This document shows positions 53,703 through 63,070 of a stretch of DNA of 64,000 nucleotides, piece by piece (positions within the stretch are counted from its first letter, which is position 1; every line of letters begins with the position of its first letter). Source of the stretch: Desulfovibrio sp. Its GTDB lineage: Bacteria; Desulfobacterota; Desulfovibrionia; Desulfovibrionales; Desulfovibrionaceae. Below the pieces are notes generated by a model, which searched no databases, was not told the origin of the DNA, and worked only from the letters and a program-made list of their open reading frames with translations. The position numbers were made by a program, and so were the translations under genes. The DNA lies in contig JALHJW010000002.1 in the NCBI GenBank assembly GCA_022839785.1, positions 372,001-436,000 on the forward strand. Reading direction: 5' to 3'.

Positions 53703-54722
53703 TCACGTCCTGCCCGCGAACGGATCGGAGACGATGTCCGCGTTGGCCAGGACCAGGATCAGCCGCTTGATGGCCTCGGTTTCGAAGCTGCCGCGCGCGG
53801 ACTGCAGCCGGGACAGGGCCTCGAAGGGCTTGAGCGCCGGGCCGTACATGCCCGCGCGGGTGTGGTTGTCGTAAACATCGCAGACCGCGAGCACCGAGAC
53901 GTAGTAGGGGATGTCCACGCCGATGGCCCCGGCCGGGAAGCCCATGCCGTTCTCGCGCTCGTGGTGCATGAGGATGCAGTTGAGCGCGGCGTGGGGCAGG
54001 GGGACCGTGGCGCACATGGCCACGCCCAGGGCCGGGTGGGTCTTGTAGAGGTCGAGTTCGGCGGGCGAGAAGTTCTCCAGGTTCTTCTGCAGAAGGTCGC
54101 GCGGCAGGCGCGACTTGCCCAGGTCGTGCAGCAGCGCCCCCAGGGCGCAGGCCTGCAGGGTGTCCTCGTCGGTCTTCTCGTAGGTCTGCAGCACGCAGGA
54201 GGTCAGGACCATGACCCCGATGCTGTGGGCGTAGATCGAGAAGCCGCGCATGAGGAAGCGGGCCATCTCGCGCAGGGCCTGCTTTTCCGTGAGGAAGCGA
54301 ATGGTGCTGCGCACCAGGCTCTGCACCTTGTCCAGGCGGCGGCCGGTGAGAGGGCGGGGCAGCTTCTGTTCGAAGACCGCGTGCACGATGTGGACCGTGG
54401 CCTCGTACCAGACCTGCACGCGGTCCTGGACAGGGATGGCGTCGTCCTCCAGGAAGGTGCCCAGATTCTGCTGGATGTAGCCTTCGTAGTCGTTCTTCTC
54501 CTCGGACTTGACGAAGACCCGTTTGATGCCCAGGTCGTCGAGCCGCTGCCGGTGCTTGTCCGTGAAGCGCTCGCCCTTGTTGGCGTAGAGCACCAGGTGG
54601 TCTCCCTGGCGCAGGTAGACGCTGAAGCCGCCCACGGTGGACGGGATGATGAGGAGGGGGGAAATGGGGAAGACCCCAAGGGATTCCGGGGAGGACGGCC
54701 CTCCCGATTCGCTGCCGGTCAT
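53703..54722 (-). CDS. HD-GYP-like domain phosphohydrolase
   Basis: The 339-residue protein has a DUF3391-like N-terminal region (VGGFSVYLRQGDHLVLYANK, then LGIKRVFVKSEE) and an HD-GYP-like domain with ALLHDLGKSRLP (HD 199-200), KTHPALGVAM and HHERENGMGFPAGA. The signature reads GFP rather than GYP. Family members degrade cyclic di-GMP, but the substitution makes that less certain. GAGGTGA precedes ATG 54722. It is co-directional with the PHP gene. Confidence 0.85.
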   Translation of the reverse strand: MTGSESGGPSSPESLGVFPISPLLIIPSTVGGFSVYLRQGDHLVLYANKGERFTDKHRQRLDDLGIKRVFVKSEEKNDYEGYIQQNLGTFLEDDAIPVQDRVQVWYEATVHIVHAVFEQKLPRPLTGRRLDKVQSLVRSTIRFLTEKQALREMARFLMRGFSIYAHSIGVMVLTSCVLQTYEKTDEDTLQACALGALLHDLGKSRLPRDLLQKNLENFSPAELDLYKTHPALGVAMCATVPLPHAALNCILMHHERENGMGFPAGAIGVDIPYYVSVLAVCDVYDNHTRAGMYGPALKPFEALSRLQSARGSFETEAIKRLILVLANADIVSDPFAGRT

Positions 54723-54863
54723 GGCTTCACCTCGACTCGTGACCCCTTGGTACCGCGTACACGCGGGGATGCTGCCTGTCAACGCGCTCCGGCGCTTGCG
54801 GGACCGGCCCGGGCGCACTATAGGCAGCGCTTGGCGCAACACGCGGGGCAAGGAGACGGAGGC

Positions 54864-56957
54864 ATGGCCATGGAACGACGAGACTGGCTGGCGCGGGGCG
54901 CGGGCGCGGCCTGTTGCCTCGTCTTCGCCCTGACCCTGGCCGAGCTGCTGCCGCTGCCGGACGGCCTGCCTCGCTCCCTGGGCAGGCCCGTGGTCGCGCT
55001 GCTTCTGTCCGGCCTGTCCGGGGCCGGGCTCTTCAACCCACGGCTCTCGCCGCGTCTGCTGCCGTATCTGAGCAGCGGCTACGCCCTGCTCGCCGCCGCG
55101 GCCCTGGCTCTTTCCGTCATGGCCCCGGACCACGGGCTGCTGGCCCGCTATCATGCCGCCGCGGGGTTCGCCGGGCCGGTGCAGGCTTCTGGGGACGCGC
55201 CGAAGAGCGTCAGGCAGGCCGGGGCCACGCGCCTTGACGAGGCGCTGCGCTTTTCCGGCGTCCGCTTTGCGGGCGGGGACAGGCCCTTTCCCCTGCATTT
55301 CCTCGACTCCCTGCAGGCGCGGCCGGACGTGGCAGAGGACCGGGAAAGGCTACCGTTCAGCGCGGTCTGGGAAGGCGTGCTGCATGACCGGGACGCCACG
55401 GCCCTGGTGCTCGAATGGCGGCCGGGGGATGCGGCGTTCCTGCGCGTGGGCGACCGCGAAACCGGCGGCAGCGAGGGGAGGGCCGAGATCGGCCTTGCCG
55501 GGGGCGGCCCGGCGGCCCTGCGTCTGGCCTACGACGCGGCAGAGGCGCGGGAGGCCCGGCTGCGTCTTTCCTGGATGCGCGACGGCCGTCTTGAGCCCGT
55601 GCCGGCCGCCGCCCTGACGCCGTCCGAAGACCAGGGACTGGCCCTGGAGCAGGGGACCGCGGGGCGTATCGCCCTTGGGCTGTGCGCGGGCTTTGCGGCC
55701 TTCTGCCTGGCGGCGGGCCGCGATCTCCTGTGCTGGCGGCCGGGACTGCTTTTTCTCCTGGCGCTCGCGCTGGGCATGGCCCGGCTGGCTTCGCTCTTCC
55801 TGCTGGAAGGACAGGCCGTGATCCTGGACAGCGCGGGCAGCGGGGATTTTCTCCGGCTCGCCTGGGCCCGGGAGATTCTCCTTTCCCTCGCCGACCCCGG
55901 CCCGGCCTCCTTCCGGGTCCTGCCGCGCTACGCCGCGGCCCTGGTTCAGGGCCTCTTGGGCGAAGGCGCGCAGTCCGTGGCCGCCCTGGACCTGCTCTGT
56001 CTGGCCCTGAGCGCAGCCCTGGCCTGCGGCCTTGCCGGGCGGCTGTGCAGGGACGAGGCGTCGGCGTCCGGAGCCGGCCTTATCGCCTTTGCCTGCGTGG
56101 CCTTCAATCCCGTCCTGCTCGGCCGCGTCGGCAGCGGAGATGTCCTGCTCGCAGGTCTTCTCTTCACGGCGTTGACCGTGGCCGCCCTGGTCGCGGCGCG
56201 GAGCGGCGGCGCAGCCGTCTGCGGTCTGGCGGGCCTCCTTCTGGGGCTGGCCTGCCTGACGCGCGGCAGCGCCCTGCCGCTCTTCGGCCTGCTGCCCGCC
56301 TTCCTCTGCGCGAATCTGGGCTGGCGGCGGGGCCTTCGGGCCTCGCTGCCGCTCGCTGCCTTCGGCCTTGCGGTCCTTGCTCCGGCCGCGGCGCGCCTGC
56401 ATCTGGGCGAGGGGTTCGGTCCTTTCCTGTCCGGCCTCGCAAGCGCCGTCCGGCTCGGCAACCTCCCGGCGGAGGCCCTGCCGTCGGCGGACAAGGGCGA
56501 CCTGCGCGCGGTCCGGGAGTTCATCGCAGCCCACGGCGACGATTGGCTGCAGATCGTGTGGCTGAAGACGCGCGCCGTGGCCTTCGGCGGCATGGGCGGC
56601 TGGACCGCGGCCTTCTTTCTGGCCTGTCTGGCGGCCGCGCGGCGGCTGCATCAGGGCCGCGCCCTGGCGCTCTATCTCGTCGCGGCCGCGCCCTACGCGG
56701 CCGCTCTGGTCCTCTTCCCCTCCGACGAGGCGCTCCTGCCCGTGCTGCCCCTCCTGTGCTGCGTCCTGGCCGTGGCCCTGGACATGCTGCTTGCCCGCGT
56801 CGGCTGGCGGCTGCCCCTGGTCCGCCGCCGCTACCCCAGGCCGTCCGCGCCGCCAGCGCCCACGCCCGCCGAACCCGCAGCGCCCGGCGCGGACGAGACG
56901 TCCCCCTCGGCCGTGGCCCTGGGCACGCGGGTTGCGCGGTCGGAGGAAGGGGGCTAA
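54864..56957 (+). CDS. GT-C-like membrane protein with PA14-like insert
   Basis: The 697-residue multi-pass protein starts with three or so membrane helices (AACCLVFALTLAELLPL, then VVALLLSGLSGAGLF). A soluble insert follows (about residues 120-260) whose strands (FSAVWEGVLHDRD, FLRVGDRE, ALRLAYDAAEAREARLRLSW) resemble a PA14 sandwich. Next are about nine more helices with FNPVLLGRVGSGDVLLAGLL and LLGLACLTRGSALPL, a pattern like ArnT/PMT-type GT-C transferases. The classical first-loop Asp is not clear. AAGGAG precedes the ATG. A role in envelope or protein glycosylation is inference. Confidence 0.7.
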   Translation: MAMERRDWLARGAGAACCLVFALTLAELLPLPDGLPRSLGRPVVALLLSGLSGAGLFNPRLSPRLLPYLSSGYALLAAAALALSVMAPDHGLLARYHAAAGFAGPVQASGDAPKSVRQAGATRLDEALRFSGVRFAGGDRPFPLHFLDSLQARPDVAEDRERLPFSAVWEGVLHDRDATALVLEWRPGDAAFLRVGDRETGGSEGRAEIGLAGGGPAALRLAYDAAEAREARLRLSWMRDGRLEPVPAAALTPSEDQGLALEQGTAGRIALGLCAGFAAFCLAAGRDLLCWRPGLLFLLALALGMARLASLFLLEGQAVILDSAGSGDFLRLAWAREILLSLADPGPASFRVLPRYAAALVQGLLGEGAQSVAALDLLCLALSAALACGLAGRLCRDEASASGAGLIAFACVAFNPVLLGRVGSGDVLLAGLLFTALTVAALVAARSGGAAVCGLAGLLLGLACLTRGSALPLFGLLPAFLCANLGWRRGLRASLPLAAFGLAVLAPAAARLHLGEGFGPFLSGLASAVRLGNLPAEALPSADKGDLRAVREFIAAHGDDWLQIVWLKTRAVAFGGMGGWTAAFFLACLAAARRLHQGRALALYLVAAAPYAAALVLFPSDEALLPVLPLLCCVLAVALDMLLARVGWRLPLVRRRYPRPSAPPAPTPAEPAAPGADETSPSAVALGTRVARSEEGG

Positions 56958-56993
56958 ACTTCTTTCAGCCATTTCCGTTTTTTGGAGGATCGC

Positions 56994-58652
56994 ATGCGCA
57001 GCAGGAAGATGACCGGCGGGCTGGAACGCGCCCCGCACCGTTCGTTGTTGTACGCCCTGGGGCTGTCCCGCGAGGAGATCGACCGGCCCCTGGTGGGCGT
57101 GGTCAATTCGGCCAACGAGATCGTACCCGGCCACAAGCACCTGGATGTCATCGCCCAGGCGGTCAAGGCCGGGGTGCGCATGGCGGGCGGCACGCCCGTG
57201 GAGTTCCCGGCCATCGCCGTGTGCGACGGCCTGGCCATGAACCACGAGGGCATGCGCATGTCGCTGCCCAGCCGCGAGAACATCGCGGATTCCGTGGAGA
57301 TCATGGCCACGGCCCATCCCTTCGACGCCCTGGTGCTCATCCCCAACTGCGACAAGTCCGTGCCCGGCATGCTCATGGCCATGCTGCGCCTGAACATTCC
57401 GGCCGTGCTCGTCTCCGGCGGCCCCATGTTCGCGGGCAAGGGCGGCACGGATCTGATCAGCGTCTTCGAGGCCGTGGGCAAGGTCAAGCGCGGCCTCATG
57501 AGCGAGGAGGAACTGGCCGAGTTCGAAACCTGCGCCTGCCCGGGCTGCGGCTCCTGCGCGGGCATGTTCACGGCCAACTCCATGAACTGCCTTTCCGAGA
57601 CCATCGGGCTGGCCCTGCCGGGCAACGGCACCATCCCCGCGCCCACGGCCGACCGCACCCGCCTGGCCACGGCCGCGGGGCGCAAGGTCATGGAGCTTTT
57701 GGAGCGCGGCATCACCCCGCGCATGATCGTCACGGAGAAGGCCGTGCGCAACGCCGTGACCCTGGACATGGCGCTGGGCTGCTCCACCAACACGGTGCTG
57801 CACCTGCCCGCCATCTTCCGCGAGGCGGGCCTGGATCTCGACCTCTCCCTCTTCGACGAGATCAGCCGCGCCACGCCCAACCTCTGCCGCCTCTCCCCGG
57901 CCGGGCCGCACCACATCGAGGACCTGCACGCCGCGGGCGGCATCCCGGCGGTCATGGCCGAGCTGGCCAGGGCCGGGCGCATCGACACCTCCTGCCTCAC
58001 GGCCACGGGCCTCACCGTGGCCGAGAACCTGGCGCTCATGGGGTCGGCCATCAAGAACCCCGAAGTCATCCGGACGGTGGACAACCCCTACAGCGCCCAG
58101 GGCGGCATCGCGGTGCTGCGCGGCAATCTCGCGCCGGACGGCGCGGTGGTCAAGCAGTCCGCCGTGGCTCCGGAGATGCTGCGGCGTACCGGCCCGGCCC
58201 GGGTCTTCGACTCCGAGGAGGCGGCCAACGCGGCCATCCTGGGCGGCGCGATCAAGCCCGGCGACGTGGTGGTCATCCGCTACGAGGGCCCGCGCGGCGG
58301 GCCGGGCATGCGCGAGATGCTGGCCCCGACCTCGAACATAGCGGGCATGGGGCTGGACAAGGACGTGGCCCTGATCACGGACGGCCGCTTCTCCGGCGGC
58401 TCGCGCGGCGCGGCCATCGGCCACGTCTCGCCCGAGGCCGCGGCGGGCGGGGCCATCGCCCTGGTGCAGGACGGCGACCCCATCCGCATCGACATCCCGG
58501 GCCGCAGCCTCGTCCTGGACGTGGCCGAGGACGAGCTGGCCCGCCGACGCGCCGCCTGGAAGCCCGTGAGCAAGGAGCTGAAATCCCCCCAGCTCAGGCG
58601 CTACGCCCGGCAGGTCCTTTCCGCGGCCCAGGGCGCGGCGCTGGAGGAATAA
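56994..58652 (+). CDS. ilvD: Dihydroxy-acid dehydratase
   Basis: IlvD dehydrates dihydroxy acids in valine, leucine and isoleucine synthesis. The 552-residue protein has GLSREEIDRPLVGVVNSANE, LIPNCDKSVPGMLMAMLRLN and ETCACPGCGSCAGMFTANSM. The cysteines in NCDKS and CPGC are iron-sulfur ligands. It also has LGCSTNTVLHLPAI and DGRFSGGSRGAAIGHVSPEA. GGAGGAT precedes ATG 56994. It is co-directional with the membrane protein gene upstream but otherwise alone. Confidence 0.97.
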   Translation: MRSRKMTGGLERAPHRSLLYALGLSREEIDRPLVGVVNSANEIVPGHKHLDVIAQAVKAGVRMAGGTPVEFPAIAVCDGLAMNHEGMRMSLPSRENIADSVEIMATAHPFDALVLIPNCDKSVPGMLMAMLRLNIPAVLVSGGPMFAGKGGTDLISVFEAVGKVKRGLMSEEELAEFETCACPGCGSCAGMFTANSMNCLSETIGLALPGNGTIPAPTADRTRLATAAGRKVMELLERGITPRMIVTEKAVRNAVTLDMALGCSTNTVLHLPAIFREAGLDLDLSLFDEISRATPNLCRLSPAGPHHIEDLHAAGGIPAVMAELARAGRIDTSCLTATGLTVAENLALMGSAIKNPEVIRTVDNPYSAQGGIAVLRGNLAPDGAVVKQSAVAPEMLRRTGPARVFDSEEAANAAILGGAIKPGDVVVIRYEGPRGGPGMREMLAPTSNIAGMGLDKDVALITDGRFSGGSRGAAIGHVSPEAAAGGAIALVQDGDPIRIDIPGRSLVLDVAEDELARRRAAWKPVSKELKSPQLRRYARQVLSAAQGAALEE

Positions 58653-58697
58653 CGGCTTTGGGCATCAGCCTGAATAAAGGCGTTTGTCATCACGTTG

Positions 58698-58719
58698 AGG
58701 GGGCTCCACGGAGCCCCCT
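58698..58719. terminator. Hairpin between ilvD and the YkgJ gene
   Basis: AGGGGGCTC pairs with GAGCCCCCT around a CACG loop, between convergent genes. No T-run follows, so it is a terminator-like hairpin. Confidence 0.5.
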
Positions 58720-58745
58720 GCCCGTTCTCGGCCTTCCGCCTCTTC

Positions 58746-59363
58746 TCATTCCTTCCGGAACGTGTCGGCCCGCCTGACGGCGGCGACCACCGCGTCCAGG
58801 GGCCGCCCCAGCAGGAAGAGCATCTCGGCCTCGCCCATGCCCCGCTCGCGCAGGGCGGCGCGGAAGGCGCGGTCGTAGGCCAGCATCTCGGCCAGATTCC
58901 CGGCCGCCTCCCTGCCGTGCCGTCCGGCCAGCTCCACTGCCCGTCCCGCCGGGCAGGCGGCTTCGTGTTCGCGCAGAATCTCGGCCGGAACGCTGTGCAT
59001 GGGCAGGAGGTCGAGCCTGGTGAGACGCCCGGCGGCGTAGGCCGCTTCAAGCGCGGCGGTGTCGCGGCAGTCGAGCAGACGGCATTCCAGGGGCCGCTCG
59101 GCGTAGATGGCGCAACCCCCGTCCGGGCCTTTGTAGAAGCGGCAGGCCCAGTCGTTCCCGGCCATGTCGCGGCCCGCGATTTTGACGATCTCCGCGGGCA
59201 GCGGCAGGATCGCCCCCCTCGGCTGGTCGAAGGCAGGCTCCCCGGCGCGCAGGGTGACGAGGTCGGCGTAGGCCAGGACCGCGCCCACGAGGCGGGCGTC
59301 CTCGGCGTGCAGGGCCGGGCCGCCTCCGGTGCAGCAGTCGCCGCAGCGCGTGCAATCGTGCAT
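58746..59363 (-). CDS. YkgJ-family cysteine-cluster protein
   Basis: The 205-residue protein has the YkgJ/CxxCxxCC pattern: MHDCTRCGDCCTGGG, then YKGPDGGCAIYAERPLECRLLDC. The family is thought to bind zinc or an iron-sulfur centre, and its biochemical role is unknown. ATG 59363 gives this start with AAGGAAG upstream. It begins 11 bases after the stop of the Lcl-kinase gene, so the two are in one operon. Confidence 0.88.
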   Translation of the reverse strand: MHDCTRCGDCCTGGGPALHAEDARLVGAVLAYADLVTLRAGEPAFDQPRGAILPLPAEIVKIAGRDMAGNDWACRFYKGPDGGCAIYAERPLECRLLDCRDTAALEAAYAAGRLTRLDLLPMHSVPAEILREHEAACPAGRAVELAGRHGREAAGNLAEMLAYDRAFRAALRERGMGEAEMLFLLGRPLDAVVAAVRRADTFRKE

Positions 59364-59374
59364 CAGTGCTTCCT

Positions 59375-60739
59375 TCAGGTGGTTTCGGCCCGGCACACGG
59401 CCCGGGCATGGAGCAGGCAGTCCGTATCCTGGCGGCAGACGCAGCCCAGACGGGCGTCCGCGCACCAGGCCGCGCGCCTGGAGGCGCGGTCCGCGCTCCA
59501 CAGGCGGCCCTGGCGGCGGTCGAAGACCGGGTCCAGGCAGTAGCCGTCCGTGCCCTCAGCCCGGGCCACGATGGAGGCCAGCTCGTCGACGGTCGGCAGA
59601 CGCCAGCCCGTGCGGCCCGCGAAGCGCTCCCGGTCGAGTCCGGCGCAGTACTCCCGCGCGCCCTGCCAGTCGAGAGGGTGGGGGCTGCCCGAGCGCTGCC
59701 AGACGAGGCCCGCGGCGCGGTCCGCGACCACGTCGCCGGGCAGGGGGGAGAGGTCCGCGGCCAGGCCCGGCAGGGGCCGCCAGAGCAGGTCCAGGGGAAA
59801 GACGAGGAGGGCCTCGCCGGGGCGCACGGTGCGGGCCTCGGCGCGCGGCCCGGGGCGGCTCCCGGCGCTGTGCCGCGTCCCGTCCTCCTGGCGCAGCAGA
59901 CAGGCCTCGGCCAGGGCGGCCTGCCAGTCCTTTTGGCAGGTCGCCAGGGCGCGGGCCATGGACGCGGCGTCCTGGAAGCGTCCGGCCGGGTCGTGCGCCA
60001 CGGCGCGCAGCAGGACTTCGTCGAAGGCCCCGAGCAGGCTTGGCTCCAGGGCCGAGGGAGACGTGCGCGGCCCGGGGCGCTCCGCCGGGAGCCGGCCGGT
60101 GAGCATGCGCCAGAGCATGACGCCCACGGAAAACAGGTCGCTGCGCTCGTCCGCGCGGTCGGGATCGGCCTCCTGTTCGGGCGCGGTGTAGCAGGGCGTG
60201 CCCACGGCCAGGCCCCCGTGCCGGGCGCGGCGCTCCCCCCGCCGGGCCGAGAGGCCGAAGTCGATGAGTTTGGCCCGGTCCTCGTCGTCGAGCATGACGT
60301 TGAAGGGCTTGAGGTCGCGGTGCAGGATGCCTGCCGCGTGCAGGCGGTCCAGGCCGTCCAGGACCTCCAGTCCCAGGCGCACGGCGGTCCGTACGGGCAG
60401 AGGGCGGGCCGGGGCCTCGACGCGGTAGGTTTCGGCCAGGAGCAGGCCGAGGTTCTGGCAGAAGAATTCCAGGCAATAGAAGGGGCGGCCCCTGGCGTCG
60501 CGGTCGAAGTCCAGCACCTGGGCCACGTGCGGATGGCGCAGGCCTCCCAGGAGCCCGGCCTCGGCGCAGAAGGCGCGGTCCACCTCGGCCTCGCCGAGCA
60601 GGGCGGTCAGGGTCTCGTCCGGGGCCAGGAGCTTGAGGGCCACGATGCGTCCGGCCACGGGCAGCCGCGCCTTGTACACCCGGCCCATGCCGCCGCGGCC
60701 GAGCAGGGCCAGGATCTCGTATTTGCCGATGCGGCGCAT
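59375..60739 (-). CDS. Ser/Thr protein kinase with C-terminal Lcl/DUF1566 domain
   Basis: The 454-residue protein has a complete Hanks-type kinase domain: GRGGMGRVYKAR, Lys36 in VALKLL, HRDLKPFN (Asp142, Asn147), IDFG (160-162) and GTPCYTAPEQ. A linker leads to a C-terminal Lcl/DUF1566 domain (VADRAAGLVWQRSGS, then TGWRLPTVDELASIV, about 345-454), which usually occurs in surface or secreted proteins. No membrane segment is obvious between them. ATG 60739 is used; the ribosome site is weak. The phosphoesterase gene lies 11 bases upstream. Confidence 0.88.
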   Translation of the reverse strand: MRRIGKYEILALLGRGGMGRVYKARLPVAGRIVALKLLAPDETLTALLGEAEVDRAFCAEAGLLGGLRHPHVAQVLDFDRDARGRPFYCLEFFCQNLGLLLAETYRVEAPARPLPVRTAVRLGLEVLDGLDRLHAAGILHRDLKPFNVMLDDEDRAKLIDFGLSARRGERRARHGGLAVGTPCYTAPEQEADPDRADERSDLFSVGVMLWRMLTGRLPAERPGPRTSPSALEPSLLGAFDEVLLRAVAHDPAGRFQDAASMARALATCQKDWQAALAEACLLRQEDGTRHSAGSRPGPRAEARTVRPGEALLVFPLDLLWRPLPGLAADLSPLPGDVVADRAAGLVWQRSGSPHPLDWQGAREYCAGLDRERFAGRTGWRLPTVDELASIVARAEGTDGYCLDPVFDRRQGRLWSADRASRRAAWCADARLGCVCRQDTDCLLHARAVCRAETT

Positions 60740-60750
60740 GGTCTGCCTGG

Positions 60751-61482
60751 CTAGCCGTAGAGCCGGTCCGCGTAGATGCGCGGCAGCCCCCGGCTGATGA
60801 TGCGGGCCACGACGCGGTCCACGTCGTACTCCACGAAGCGGAAATCGAGGCAGCGGGCCGTGTCGTCCCAGATCACGTACTTGGCGCGCGGGTCGCCGTC
60901 GCGCGGTTGGCCCACGGCGCCGGTGTTGACGATGTGGCGCAGCCCCGGGGCGAGGCGGAAGAGGCCGGGCTCGGGCCGCATGCGCCGCACCTCCTCGCCG
61001 TCGAAGAGGAAGACGCGCAGCTCGTGGGTGTGGCCGCAGAAGCACAGGGGCTCGGCGAAACGGCGGAAGAGGTCCTCCAGGCGGCCTTCGCGGCTGTAGC
61101 GGAAGAGGTATTCCGTGACCAAGTCCGGCGGCGCGCCGTGCACGAAACGCGCGCCGCCCCGGATGATCACGCGCGGGTAGGAGGTGGCCAGGCCGATGCC
61201 CGCCGGGGTCATCAGCTCGCGGGTCCGGTTCAGGGCCTGGCAGGCATGGGGGTTGAGGGCGCAGGCCTCGCTCTCGTCGGCCAGGGCCAATTCGTGGTTG
61301 CCCAGGCACGAGGAGGCCCCGCGCGCGGCCAGAAGCTCCACCACGGCCTCGGGGTCCGGACCGTAGCCGATGTTGTCGCCTACGGCGATGAGTTCGTCGA
61401 TCCCCGAGGCGTCCACGTCCGCCAGGACGGCGTGCAGGGCCTCCAGGTTGCCGTGGATGTCGGAGAGGACGGCGCGGCGCAT
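60751..61482 (-). CDS. Calcineurin-like metallophosphoesterase
   Basis: The 243-residue protein has the metallophosphatase motifs LSDIHGNLEALHAVL, AVGDNIGYGPDP, LGNHELAL and a later CGHTH. It resembles the PrpE/ApaH-related group. A protein-phosphatase role reversing the neighbouring kinase is possible but not shown. The start is 2 bases from the htrA stop, and the kinase gene follows after 11 bases, so all are in one operon. Confidence 0.9.
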   Translation of the reverse strand: MRRAVLSDIHGNLEALHAVLADVDASGIDELIAVGDNIGYGPDPEAVVELLAARGASSCLGNHELALADESEACALNPHACQALNRTRELMTPAGIGLATSYPRVIIRGGARFVHGAPPDLVTEYLFRYSREGRLEDLFRRFAEPLCFCGHTHELRVFLFDGEEVRRMRPEPGLFRLAPGLRHIVNTGAVGQPRDGDPRAKYVIWDDTARCLDFRFVEYDVDRVVARIISRGLPRIYADRLYG

Positions 61483-61484
61483 GG

Positions 61485-62858
<1,374 letters not shown>

Positions 62859-62878
62859 ACAGGTTCTCTCGTGTGACG

Positions 62879-62909
62879 TCCGCACAATACGCAACGCGTG
62901 TTGTGCGGA
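62879..62909. promoter_or_regulatory. Inverted repeat upstream of the htrA-type gene
   Basis: TCCGCACAA (62879-62887) pairs exactly with TTGTGCGGA (62901-62909), with a nested ACGC/GCGT in the 13-base interval. It lies in the 5' region and could be an operator or leader hairpin. Confidence 0.5.
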
Positions 62910-63070
62910 AGACCGCTGCTGTGCTGTCGGCATCCGTAAGACTCGCGTCCCAGGGGCGCTCGCCTAACGGCCGTCCGGTTCGCGTGCCGCGTCGCATCGC
63001 CGAGGAAGACGTCGGTCCTCTTCGACGGATCGCGACACTAGCGGGATTTGGCGTGCAAGGCAACGCGGCC

